A stretch of 64,000 bases of DNA from Halictus rubicundus (lineage: Eukaryota; Arthropoda; Insecta; Hymenoptera; Halictidae), in the NCBI RefSeq assembly GCF_050948215.1, contig NC_135152.1, forward strand, positions 5,800,310 through 5,864,309. Reading direction: 5' to 3'. Of this stretch, positions 47,390-58,872 are shown piece after piece. The notes below the pieces were generated by a model. The model made no database searches. It had not been told where the DNA came from and worked only from the letters and a program-made list of their open reading frames with translations. Position 1 is the first letter of the stretch. Every line of letters starts with the position of its first letter. A program made the translations under genes and the position numbers.

Positions 47390-47393
47390 AACA
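47358..47393 (+). repeat. (CT)n tract ending in a splice-acceptor-like TTTCTAACAG
   Basis: About 28 bases of CT followed by TTTCTAACAG/GAAGG. It contains a branch-point-like CTAAC too close to the AG for normal use. Same layout as 9276-9312. No open exon follows. Confidence 0.7.
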
Positions 47394-48259
47394 GGAAGGA
47401 AAGAAGAAATGATTATCAATTAATGTTAAAACGTTGAAAAAGACTTGATTTCGGTTAAACACCCTCAGAAATTGCATCAAGACAATATTCATATAAAATC
47501 CTGCAGAGTCAGCAGCGAACCCAGTAACATTTTGTATCGCAGGATCTCAACGCGGAGGATTTGCAGGTCTGAAACAGCCTTGAGCAACATCCTTTTTCGA
47601 CTCACACCCATCGTCCAGCTGCATTCCCAACGCGAGCGCGTGTGTATCGGCATGATCGTAGGAAAAATGTGAACAGCAAACAGTGGCCCCGATAACGCAC
47701 ACGCATGTTGTAAGGTAAAACGGGGAACAGAAGGGAAGTGGCAGAGCGGTAAGGAAGGCGTACGCGAAACCGGAAATTACGCTCGATATACAATATAAAA
47801 TATTCTAGATATGCGGGCTGCCGCGGGTAATGGCCGTCGATCGGGGCCCGGGCTTAATGCCCGCCGGTGCTTATAATAATCTCAGCTAATAATATATTCA
47901 AATATGAACACAAGCGAGAGAGAGAGAGAGAGCAGCAATGGCCGACCGGGATTAAAGGACGTCCGATGACGGCGTGCTGTACCGAACACAGTCTCGAGAG
48001 AGCGCGATGGACCGCGGAACTGGCGCAGAGACTCGCAAACTGGTCCCAAGGTGGATAGGGCCCGGTATTCCGGTCCGTGGGCCCCTTGTTGCTCTGTTTT
48101 TCGTTCCGGCGACCGCCCGAAGCCTCCTCCGACCGCGTCGACCCTCCCTCGGACCGGCCCCGTTTCAAAACTGCAACGTATTACGCGTTGCAAAACGCAA
48201 TTTTGTTTCGCCAAGCCGCCCGAGATTGCGGCGGCGCTGCGCTCTCGGGGCCCGTCTTT
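47394..48259. other. Gene-free stretch; regulatory-like block and GA tract
   Basis: 47770-47915 is GC-balanced with GGGGCCCGGGCTTAATGCCC and TATAATAATCTC words. A GA tract lies at 47916-47932. GC-rich frames follow, open on both strands. Confidence 0.45.
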
Positions 48260-48312
48260 TCTCTCTCTCTCTCTCTCTCGCTCTCCCCTCTTCCTCCCTC
48301 TCTCTCCTCTCG
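48260..48312. repeat. (CT)n microsatellite
   Basis: CT with CGCT and CCTC breaks. Inverted partner of the GA tract at 47916. Confidence 0.9.
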
Positions 48313-48449
48313 CCGCTCTTAGCGCGCTAATTGCGTCTTTTCGCTCGAAACTCTCCGCTTGTTTCGAGTTCGTTGCTCTTCGCCTTGCAAGAACAAAAAC
48401 TGGGAACGCTTCCTGCGAAAGTGAGGCTGCAGCCTTGAAAATTGATCTT

Positions 48450-49125
48450 TAAAGTACCGTGGAGATGCAATTGTGCGGTAAGTTGCTCTGTGAAACTGTG
48501 TTGTGTCTCTTTTAATAGCAAGGCCCACGAGGCCACGCCCCCAGAGATACGAGACTTTGAATTTTCCTCGAAAAGATGCTCAATGTTACAGGAACTGCAA
48601 GTTTGTTCTTTATGTCAGAGCTTTTCTCTGTCTTTATACGAGCAACTGGATTCTCTGTTGCGAGCGTTGCATTGCTCCGAGGGGCACTGTCGTGGCTCCG
48701 TTTAAAGTACGAGTAACGAAGCCACGCCCACGAAAATAAAGAATGTAGATTATCCACGAATGAACGGGGCCTTCGGCATTACAAACTGAATTTTATAGTA
48801 CTGTGGATGTTATGATATGATATGAGTTGCGAATTGCCCTGTGGAGCATTGTTTTGACTTCCTTGTAAGTGAGAGCGGTGAAGCCACGCCCACAAAAGTA
48901 AGGAACGTAGATTATCCGCAGAGGAAACGAAACATTGTTCAGCCTTATAAACTGAATTTTGTAGTACTGTATAGTATCTGATATTAGCTTCGAATTTCTG
49001 TGTGGAGCGTTATCGTGGCTCCGTCGAAAGTGGGAGCGATGAAGCCACGCCCACAAAAATAAAATACGCTGGTGCCTCTTCATACAGACGAAGTTAAAAC
49101 CGTGCAAATTGAATTTTGTGGTACA
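48450..49125. repeat. Tandem array, unit about 161 bp, 4 copies, each with GCCACGCCC
   Basis: GAAGCCACGCCCAC occurs at 48718, 48880 and 49041, and a variant GAGGCCACGCCC at 48529 (spacings 189, 162, 161). Other shared words in order are AAACTGAATTTT-TAGTACTGT, GTGGAGC-TTG and TAGATTATCC. In two units CGTGGCTCCGT upstream pairs with ACGAAGCCACG, giving stems at 48691-48702/48715-48726 and 49014-49025/49038-49049. Unit length is not a multiple of three, so this is not a protein repeat. GGGCGTGGC matches the Sp/KLF consensus. Confidence 0.8.
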
Positions 49126-50375
49126 TGAAATTTCGATGACTGCATATTGACTGCATATTTTACAACTGTTAGAAGATTTCCTATTGCTCTGACAAGCATA
49201 AAAATGTGCAATCTCTATAGATCTCTACAGGTGCATCAGAGAGCTGCAACGTGGAATTCGCCATTCTCTTTTTCCTAGCGCCTTTCATTTAGTTTATTGG
49301 AGGTTTTGCTGTACTATAAATTATTTCCCGAGCCTCTCGATAATGAAAAATAATGGGCAACCGTTGTTTCTCCTTTTTTTTTTTTTTTTTGAACACGTAC
49401 GGAAGCTTTCTAGCTTTCATTAGAGGCTCGGACAACGTATCGGCACGCCGGGGAATCATTTGTTACGGATCGTTGATCGGTAAGTGCTGCTTTTAATCAC
49501 TTTTTCAGCTGGCCAGTTCTTTATTGCCGTGTCGCTTAATTAGATTTCAGTTAGTCGCGGCTGATTAATTAAAGCCTGCGCTTGATGATCAATGATGTGT
49601 GACACGAGCGTGGACACCTTTGGCCGGGTAGCAATTGTGGGAGACGTATGGCGCCTACTATGCTGCACTTAGGTGCATAACATCGAATACATTCACTCCA
49701 GAATATTCCATCTTTTACCATACTGTTTTATTATTTGTATATGTAAATTGTGATGCTTTTCACATTTCCTCAGATTATTAAAATCATTCAAATAGAAATT
49801 ACTTTATTTATTTGATAATTTCAGTAAGTTGCTTAAATTCTTATAACCTCTCGACTGCTTTAAATTGCATCTGCTCACTACATTAATAATTGTTATGCAA
49901 AACAAATTTACTTATTTGTAAACAGTGCAAGTTGTACCTATAGTACCTATAGTGTATGTGTGTAGTATATAGTGTACCGTGTATAGTGTACGTACCTATA
50001 GTGTCTCCTAACCTATAAAACACAGCAACATTATAATTTTAACAAAGTTTGACACCGTATGCATATTAAACGCAGTACAATTGCATTCCTAAAACGATAA
50101 ATAATTTTCCTATCATCAACGCATCCTCCATCTTGAACATCACAGTCGTTGAATCCCTCAAAAGCAAAGTGAGATGGAAAAATTCTTCGGGCTAGTCCAA
50201 CACAGCCGATTACCGATCGCAGCCAGCCAGCAAAGTAAAAGAGCATTTATCCAAACAGCGTTTTAGCGTGATTAATAATTTCATTGCATCAGAACGGACC
50301 CCAACATCCGGTCAGGGGTCCGCTTAGGATGATGGACGATAGCTCTCGCGGATCCTTTTGTTCCTGGTGGGTTGT

Positions 50376-50376
<1 letters not shown>
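49126..50376. other. Gene-free stretch with poly-T and a strong donor
   Basis: 17 T at 49374-49390. GATCG/GTAAGTGC at 49480 is a near-ideal donor with no clear exon before it. 49925-50010 is a degenerate minisatellite of TAGTGTAC/ACCTATAGT words. Confidence 0.45.

Positions 50377-50420
<44 letters not shown>
50377..50420. repeat. (CT)n microsatellite
   Basis: About 44 bases of pure CT. The 223-codon frame crossing it begins in the repeat. Confidence 0.95.
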
Positions 50421-50422
<2 letters not shown>

Positions 50423-51150
50423 GCCCTCGACTTCGGCTGCTCCGTCTTCATTAAGTTCGATGGAAGTAGTTCGGAACCAGTCGTTCCGAAACGGTTCATT
50501 TCATGAAGACGTTTGCGCTACTTGCGGTCGCCGAGCGAAAATTATTGGCATTCGTTTGCCGATTGATCGATCGTCGCCGGCGAGCCCGAACCGGCTAATG
50601 CCGATCTATCATTTGCCGGTTATGGTTCACGATTCCCGAGCTAAACGCGGCTGCTCCGGGGTTCTTCTCTTCGCTCGTTTTGTATCACACTCGATACCCG
50701 GGGCCGCTTGTTTTACGCTTTTTGCCGAGGCTGGCCGGAGCGTTAACGTGTCTGTCCGCGTGATTTCTTCCGTGAATTCGCGTGTCACGGATCGTTCGGC
50801 CTGTTTAAGAGCCTTTAGAACTGAAACCGGTGGGCATTTGTCACCGGAGAAGAGACCGGCACGCTCGAGAAAGTCTTACTCTGAAATGTATAATCGAGAG
50901 TCTCGTGGGCGGCGCGGCGGTACGCGGAGAAAACGTCAACGCGCCGATTGCCCCGAGGGCAGATTGCGAATATGCGCGAATTATCCGCGACATCTGCCTG
51001 ACGCACAGTGGGCCATTGCCGTGAGATAGGTGGAGTTAAATCCGAATGGTAAAATTAGAAGCAATGGCAAGCCTACACTCGATTGAGACGCAACGAACGG
51101 GGCACACACCTTGATGACGTTGTCTCGGGAATTTAACATTACTCGCAAAT
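50421..51150. other. Gene-free GC-rich stretch
   Basis: Open plus frame to 51029 with no domain; the minus strand and a second plus phase are also open in part. Regarded as compositional. Confidence 0.4.
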
Positions 51151-51343
51151 AGACTGCGGATTTTACGCATTTACGACAAACACGAGTAGGTATAAACAGT
51201 AAAAAGATTGAAAGAGTTTAACAACGTCGGTATACTATTTTTAACATGTAAAAATTATTAACGAGCAAAATAAATTTTTGCTTAGCTCTTATAGATTGCA
51301 GTTGATGTACTAAAATTTTATTCTGCGTAAAGATCTGCAGTCC
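51151..51343 (+). mobile_element. Family A miniature element, copy 4
   Basis: Left end AGACTGCGGATTTTACGC; complement of the right end GGACTGCAGATCTTTACGCA. 193 bp, with an internal GATTGCAGTTGATG near 51294. The two ends are more alike to each other than to some other copies. Confidence 0.65.
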
Positions 51344-51729
51344 ACTCACGGAGCACAAAATTTATTTCTCAGCTTACAATTTCATAACATTGCGCATCAC
51401 AGTTTCTAATAGCTACTTTGCACCCTAAAAAAATTTCCGTGAAATATTACCCTAGGATCTTTCATGCAACTATTTCTGGGCAGCGTACGAGGGTTGATGT
51501 TCCGGCTCTTTCGTGGTTTTTTCTTTTACTAATTTCCATGATGAACGTACGATATCCTCAATCTAATAATGACTGCATGCCGATCGAAAATCATCATGTA
51601 ACCAGGTAAACGAGTCGATCCAGACACCCCCTCGACCTTCCAGTCCCTCCTCAAGACTCTTCAGGTAGTTTCGGATGCAAATTGCATAGTATGTCGCGGA
51701 CATTGTACCCGGGCTCCGATCTCTCGCGG
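51344..51729. other. Gene-free stretch
   Basis: A plus frame of about 70 codons ends at a donor-like ACCAG/GTAAAC (51605), whose TAA is the stop; preceded by the weak acceptor TTTCTAATAG at 51411. No family. Confidence 0.4.
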
Positions 51730-52128
51730 CTACAGAAACAGTCCCCCGGCAATTATATCATCTACAATGTCTTGCAATTTCCTCCCCTTACAGCTGGCCA
51801 TCGGAAACCAGCAGTTCTGACCAGGATCGGCCGACTCTTTTTTCGATGATGATCGGCTTTGCAGCGGGCTACCTGCACGCGATCCCCCAGATCGCTCGCA
51901 TTCTTGCGATTTTTTGGCGATTACATTGTCGGACCAGGATTGAGACATTACCGCAATGATGTCTGACTCGAATTCTGCGGCTTCTTCAGCCGTTTCATTC
52001 CTGTCTGATTCGCTCGTTACGTATGAATGAACATACTGTGTTGGATTAAAACTTGATTTAATAAAGCCATTATCGTTTTTGTACCGCGTTGAACAGGTAA
52101 AGATAAACTCATCATGTGTATAAACAAC
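51730..52128 (-). other. Open frame of 132 codons, unrecognised
   Basis: Open from 52128 (TGA just upstream) to TAG at 51730-51732. The middle is acidic and Ser-rich (ESDRNETAEEAAEFESD), then SQSWSDNVIAKKSQ, a Ser/Arg stretch and an Ile-rich tail. The first ATG in frame is at 51948, 72 codons from the stop. It has no low-complexity repeat behind it and a more protein-like composition than most frames here. AGCT/GTAAGG inside could be a donor. No family recognised and no good acceptor, so chance remains likely. Confidence 0.2.
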
Positions 52129-53869
52129 TCAGGTGTATAAACTCATTTAAGAACTTCAGGAAATTGTTTTTGGTTCAATATCATGTATCACAGAACACAT
52201 GAAAATAATATTTTAGTGAATGCATAAATTTGGAGTACACACCGAACAACCATTTTCGTCAGTACCAAAATTCGTGTTAACACTTCATAAAATAGGGAAA
52301 TAAAATTTTAATAGAATGGCGTTTGCCCGGAAAATTCAGAGTGACATTGTTTAGAAATCCAGTTTGATTTAATTGATCCAGGTAGCCCGGAGTCTCCAAT
52401 GGCCATCACAGCGAACGGCCATCATACCTTCGGCCCTCTCCCTTCCCCAAGGTTTATCGGACGCCCTTTCGCCTTGAGAAATATCGCAGGCTGGTTCCAC
52501 GGAAGATGATCTCGCCGTGGCTGACGCTCCCGGCCGTTAAAGAACGACCGATACGTCTATGGAAAGTTATCTGTAAACATCTTTATCGGACGGGCAGAGC
52601 TATTGGCAAAGGCTTGTTCTTCGTACAATAAGCGGTTGCGCAGGCGTGATATACTGGGTGTTCCGTAATCCTTTCTCGCTTTATTATGAATTGCGTCACT
52701 TGAACGCGATTGAATTATGGCCGGGCCGACTAGGATTATTAATGGCCGATGAAGAGTGGACTCTGAATCGGGTCGCCTCCTCGGGTAAAATGTCTGACGA
52801 CAGAGACGACTCGTTTTTTCACCCTCTGTGGGAATTTAGGTACTCGAATAACCCGTTCCTCAATTTACCCCAACGATTCTTATTAAATGTTCAATTTGCT
52901 TCGTTAACAATTTATTGAACACCAACTCTTATTGAAATGTCAGCAAATTGGTCACAATTTCTATCGTTTGTATTTCAGTAAGTTGAAGAAAACTTTCTAA
53001 ATTTACGTAGTGCAATCTAATTATTGACTAATTGTAGACTAGTTCATATTCTTCTGTTATTTACATAAAAATTAATCTTTGTAGCATTGATAGTCAATTT
53101 ACTCCTAGAATTTCTAGCTCTAGAATTATTTAAAGAATGTTGAATGGTTCATTGGGTCATTCGTCGCTCGAATACGATTAAGTATGGAATGATCAATGAA
53201 GAAATGCACTCTAGAACAACATGCTATTTAAATAACAAAAACGATCCTCGTTCCTTAACGGAATACTGATTATCCTCCAGGAGGCTGTGTCTACAATTAC
53301 TTGAAACAGAATTTGAATCAAGGTTGATGGGGAAATTATTATTTTTCAATTTTAAGTGGACACTCAGGCTAGTTATTGCTACAAGAAACAACAGAATGGC
53401 ACCGGCGCCATTATACGCGAAACGGATAGCTCGGCAATTTTCGACAGAGCCCAAAGAGATCAAGCGGAGTCAAATGATTAATCCGAAGGGATTAAAGGAC
53501 ACGTCCGTAGTAAATGTAAGAGCAGATAGCTCGAACAGTTCCCAGGCTGGTTTTTCGATAATGCTTATCGAATACGTGGTTTCGGGGTCGATCCGCCATT
53601 ATCCGCGAGGTGATCGCCATGCTAATGGCCGTCCATTACCGAAATGCTACCTTCCCGTGACTTTTTCCAGCCGGCGTAAACGGTTTTCCAGTTTTAACCC
53701 CGTTAACATGCTTTTCATTTTACTCGATAAGTGACGCCCGGTAATTTCGAAGCAATCGTCCATTAAATGTTTATCGGTGTCGCTATAACACGCGTACAAC
53801 ATCTGCGATGCCAGAACACCGCTCTGACTGATCTCGCTGATCCGAACGATCCGAACGTGATCGTACAAA
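52129..53869. other. Gene-free stretch
   Basis: GTGTTAACAC at 52275 is a perfect 10-base palindrome around TTAA, perhaps two abutting transposon ends. A 136-codon plus frame (53324-53734) has no domain and overlaps a minus frame. Confidence 0.45.
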
Positions 53870-54318
53870 CATCATATAAATGTCGCGGGACAAGGAGAAG
53901 CAATTCAATTCTCGAAACAGGTGGCTGGCGCAAATCATCTGGCAAAGATAATGCTCTGATTTCTACACATATTTTTAATATTTTATGATTTTGTATCGGA
54001 GCAGAAACCACCAGAATAATGAACATTAAATTCATACTTCGTTCAACACGTACATGTCACTTTTTATGTAAGTTCAAATACAAAAATACGCCCGCGCATG
54101 AGCGGAGGATTCGCTCACACAATTTCCGTTTAATCGGCTTCGATCGAATCCATTAAGACATCCAGTGAAACATTATCGCAAAGTATAAATTTGGAGGGGC
54201 GTAGAAACAATTCAATTCTCGGAAGAGACACGAAGGTTTCGGGGAAGGAGCATCGCGAAACAGGTGGTGGGTGGCGTAAATCATCTGGCAAAGACAATGC
54301 TCTAGTTTTTATCGGTGT
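53870..54318. repeat. Two-copy duplication with a 35-base indel
   Basis: CAATTCAATTCTCG at 53901 and 54208; GAAACAGGTGG then GGCG-AAATCATCTGGCAAAG in both (53914 and 54256). The second copy has 35 extra bases between these parts. Intervening DNA is not repeated. Confidence 0.8.
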
Positions 54319-56894
54319 TCATGCTGGACCGGCAGCGTAATAAACGATTTCGCCGGTGATCGGTGGCCAGAATGATCGACGAGGGTAACTCGGCCGAGTC
54401 GCGCTCATCGCGCTAACAAGATTTCGAAAACGCGACGATTCATTAGGTATCGCAGTTGCTCGGAACGAGAACGTAGCCGATCCGAGGGACGACGCGACGC
54501 TGCTGAAGCAGCTTCTCTTTTTTCATTCCGCGATGCCCGGGCACCGGCTGCCATTAATCAATGTATACATACATTGTCGCCGGTGGACGGCCCACGTCTG
54601 ACACGGAGGATGATTATCTGAAATAAAATATCGTGCGACAAATCACTTCCTTGCCAAGAGTCATTTAACTGGTTATATAAAATTACAGCCGCGTTTTCAA
54701 CCGAGGCTCCCGCCACTGCACGCCGCGCCAGAAAAGCCAACCGTGAGATACAACCGTTAAATTATTCAACGTGATTTTCGTCGACGGGAAACGACCGATA
54801 GGTGACAAACTTTTGATCCGGATGCCATCATTCGCGAACAAGCTGAAAATGTGGAATTTAGTGAAATTAGTTTATTGCACGTATAAAAGTGGAGTTGTGG
54901 TATCAGCACTGAGATGTTAAAATTTTTAAAAATTAAATAAAAATTTTTAAATTAAATTAAATTATTAAATTTTTTAAATTCCTACAATTTCGAATTTTCA
55001 AAGATTTTTACATAGATTTAAGTCATACTTCGTTACAACAGAGAATTATCGGATTGAGCAATTCCCAAATTTAAGGGTAGAATAATTCCAAGTAATTAAA
55101 GAATTGTCTTGCGTTGTCCTGCGCTGGTAGGATATTTTAAAATATAAAAATTAGTAAAAATTTCCCCACGCACAGCCGTAGTAATTCCGAGTTAGATGTC
55201 CTAATAGCGAATGAATTAGAGCCACCGCCCTCCGAAATGTTGAAACGCGGAATACTCTCGACCCGATTCCCCCATGTCAAATATGGCGGTCACCGCGGTC
55301 CCGTTAAAAACGCGAAATTTCGTGTCGCATTTTCTCGTGGCCCGCTCGCATAAATCACGCCCGGAAACTCGCCGCTTTTTGGTACGGACGATATAAATTC
55401 TTTTCTTCATTTTCATGCAAACGACGACAGGGCCGCCGCCATATTCTCGATCGCCTGCGAGACATTTTTCCAGTGGGACTTTGTTCCGAACACGTTCGGC
55501 ACCGTTGCCCCATCCACTCGGTGTACTGCGAAAATTTTAACCGAGTACAAAGCCTCTCTACACCTCGCTTCATACAACGAAAATAACTGAATTTTACAGG
55601 GACGTGGAATAAAACGAAATTTTGTCTCAGTATTAATTAATCTTGTATTATTAAACACCGATGCATAACTTCAGCGACCTATTTAGATACTTTCGGACAA
55701 TAGTCGGATATTTTGTATAGTTTGTAATTTTTGCACCACAACAAAAGCCACTAGAAAACTGAACATTAATTTCCTGTCTCTTTCGTCAATCTTACAAAAA
55801 TATTAGAAATAAATTTCCATCAAATGCGACATTTTTTCTGTACTTTAATACATAGTTCTGCGAAGGGTTAATTGTGTTTAGCTGCGTAATCAGCTAGTAA
55901 GCAATGATGCGATCAAAAGCAGCTTAGTCGGTTTAGTATCGAAAAATTTCCCGTTGGTTTTAATAGTTGTCAGGTCGTTTTCCGCGGCACCCAGTAGAAA
56001 TTGTATATTACGCTTGTCGCGGCCGCTTGCCTACCCGTGTATATGTATTTATTATTATTTCCCGGGCTTTTTTCCCTTGCTGCCGAAGCAGAGAGCCGTC
56101 AGACGCAGGGACGCCATTCGTCCTGGCGGTGCATGTGAAAATACGACGGGAATATTTCACTTTTCGTAGCGCCCGCGCGCCCCGACGACAGCGTCGCGGT
56201 GCCGCGTCACGAGGCATTCATTTCGAAATACGTACACTGGTACGTCCAGGCTCCGGGGAGTAGCCTTAATAAATGTAGAAGCATTTATAAAGGCAGCAAG
56301 ATGCGAATGTTACTCCCCCGTTCCTCTTTTCCCCATCGCCGTCTCTGTTTCACCCTCTCGTTTCCGTTCCGGTTTCTCTCTTTCCCCCCTTTCCGTCTCT
56401 CTGTTTCACCCCTTTATCCCTCTTCCCCTTTCCTCTCTCCTTCTTCTCCGTCTCTCTCGCTCGCTCTCTCCTTTCTCTGTCCCTCTTTTTCCTCCCTTTC
56501 TCGCGCGCTGTTCGCGCCGGTGACCGATGGAAATAAACGTCAGGGAAGTTCGTCGAAAAATGTCAATAACGCGGAACGCTGCCGGTTAAAAGCGCGAGAT
56601 CGCCCGTTCCGCAGCTTTGTCGGGCTGTTTTCCCTGAATGGAAGACGAAGCGGGACTTTTCCCGACCGGAAATAGACGCGGCAACCGGGATATATTCGTA
56701 TCGCTTTCTTTAACCGGCTGCTTAGCCCCTTGATTTATTAGAACGAGTCATACCGGCCGCGCGAGAGCTGCCCCGCGATTATTAATTGCGAGACGGTAGC
56801 CGGCTCGCCGATCCTCGTTTTCGCGTTTTCGAGCCTTTATTCGAATCGTACACTTCGATTACGCAACCGGTTCCCTGCTCCCACTTGCCACACA
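54319..56894. other. Gene-free stretch
   Basis: 54919-54982 is nearly pure A/T made of AAATTTTTAAATT words. 55867 has GCGAAGGGTTAA, a lone piggyBac-type end. 56330-56500 is CT-rich. 56540-56880 is GC-balanced and repeat-free. No exon or RNA seen. Confidence 0.45.
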
Positions 56895-57330
56895 CTCGAA
56901 ATCTTCAAGGTTATCCCTCGCAGATGCTCCGAAAGCTGTGAAACCGCACATTTATCGAAATAAACGGTTTTTTTTTTTAAGCGTTAATAGCGTAGTAAGT
57001 GGCGTATCTTTGTAGAAAATAAAAATTGTCTCGATCAATTCGTCTTCGCTCTTTTAATAATTGAAATTTTCACCCATTTTTATCACAAATCCGCAGTCTG
57101 ATAATATTATTAAGTGTAATTTTGTAATTACGATTTCCATGTCCGAGTAGACGGTTCTTGTGAACTGTTGGAGTCTCGAAATGTTCAAAGCTATTTCCCA
57201 AAGACGCCTGAAAAGCGACGAAACCGAGTATTTGTCGAAATAAACGTTTTCGAGCGTTTTGTAATTTGTAATTACGATTTTCCTGTCCGACCGTGGATGA
57301 TTCTTATCTTTCTGCCTTGTCCAAAGTGTT
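56895..57330. repeat. Local duplication, one arm interrupted by a family A element
   Basis: Arm 1: CTCGAAATCTTCAAGG (about 56896), CGAAATAAACGG (56956), then after the insert TTTTGTAATTACGATTTCC (57121). Arm 2: CTCGAAATGTTCAAAG (57174), CGAAATAAACG (57236), GTAATTACGATTTTCC (57267). Removing 56996-57099 brings the arms to similar length. Confidence 0.7.
56996..57099 (+). mobile_element. Family A element, internally deleted, inside a duplication arm
   Basis: The right end is exact: AATCCGCAGTCT. The left is decayed, GTATCTTTGTAGAAAATAAA then AATTGTCT, aligning with GGATCTTTATGCAAAATAAA, AATTGTCT. About 104 bp against 185-190 for full copies. Confidence 0.6.
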
Positions 57331-57911
57331 TTTAATGTAGGTAACGAGCTCACTCGTTTTCGTGTTTAATTTATTTATTCATACAGCTCGTATCGTCCAG
57401 ATCAACAGACTTTGTGTTAGAATGATAAATTTTCCGTACTTGCGTGCACGATTTATGGAGAGTTTACGACGCCGGCCGGTTTTTAAATGCGGATAATTGA
57501 TCTACAATTGCGTTTTATCTTCTTTATTAGCCTTTAACTGGTGGAAAACAGCTTGGAGGAGGCACTTTGTCTTTTGCATTGCTAATTTTTGTTTCGTTTC
57601 TGTTCTTGAGGCTCCCCTTTGGGCGAAATTCGGATATAAATCATTCTCTTTGTGCAGAAATAATTGGTTCGCGCAATTTTTGTACGGTCGGAGCTAATGA
57701 AAAGTTTCAAGAAACACTGTGAAAATAGAATATTCAATAACTAGAGCTGCACGGTATTATTTTTTTCAATCGAGACTAGAGAAGATGAAGAGTAGTCTAC
57801 GAAAATAAGAGTTTGCTCACAGGTCGACAATTACGCTCAATAATTTAAACAATTTAAACATTAAGTCTTAAGAAAATCAATCGAAAGATTTTATGTACTG
57901 ATCGCAAGATT
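57331..57911. other. Gene-free AT-rich stretch
   Basis: No signal. Confidence 0.5.
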
Positions 57912-57950
57912 AGACTGCAGATTTTTATAAAAAAAGGTCCAATGTATTCC
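57912..57950 (+). mobile_element. Family A left-end fragment
   Basis: AGACTGCAGATTTTTATAAA; no right end within 250 bases. Confidence 0.4.
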
Positions 57951-58872
57951 TTCTAATACAAGTCAACTTTCTCCATACAGAAATGTTTCGAGCATTCTTC
58001 TATCTCGTTCTTCGATCGATCAACTGTTTCAGGTTCTAAAGGCAGCGCACAAGCGAATAAACGTTATTGTGAAAAGCACCGAGCAAAACTGTCTTTTACC
58101 ATTGTTTGACAGATTCATTTGCCTCGCGGATCTCGTGACACGCGGTCTCGCAAAAGACAAATCAGCCGGGGCATCTTGGAATCGATAAAACGGCCCTCGC
58201 CGATTTTTCATCAAGCCGCGCGGTTTGCCAGCTGCGTGACTAATGGGCCCGGGCGACTTTTGTTCTCGCGATCGCCCGCGAAATCCGACAATGTGTCGTC
58301 GCAACGAGCCTTACGCAACCGTGTCCCGTGATTGAGCATTGTATCGGGCACCGTGTACAAATTGACGCACGAAACAGTGTCACTTGAGCTTATTGTCGCC
58401 GAACAATTGAACGTCGGCGGGCGTTATTTAACGCTGATTCACACCGGCCGGTGGAAATTCATTATCTACACCTTCGGCGTACCTGTGTGCGCCAGGAAGT
58501 GGCCACTTGCCGCTGAAAAATCGCTGTTTTCATTCCCCGCTTACATCGACGAAATCCAAGACACGAATCTGCAATTTTTCCCCTTCTCTTGTTACTTGCG
58601 TACGTTAGTATTTTTGGGCAACGTGAAAGATCTTCGTAGAAGGGTAATTACAATTTTTAAAGCTTATCAATGGTTTTAAAATTGTTTCAAAATATTTTTT
58701 ATGACCATATTCATTTTGATCTTGAAAACTAGATGCACTAGAATTTTTATTCTGCTTTCTCCCTTTAGGTCTTCCATTCTATTTTAAAATTTTAAATTAA
58801 TACCAGCGTTCCGGGTCTTCGTATCAAGACAATTAAATTTCCTGCAAACGTCTGTCGCTGATTTAAAATTGA
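57951..58872. other. Gene-free stretch
   Basis: GC-rich from 58110 to 58580 with short overlapping frames, otherwise AT-rich. No signal. Confidence 0.5.

Noticed and set aside
48512..49107. Minus-strand repeated peptide (WAWL-type) over the 161-bp array
   Set aside because: Unit length is not a multiple of three and frames break between units; a by-product of the DNA repeat.
53324..53734. 136-codon plus-strand frame
   Set aside because: Not recognisable, overlaps a minus frame, no splice signals; expected by chance in 64 kb.
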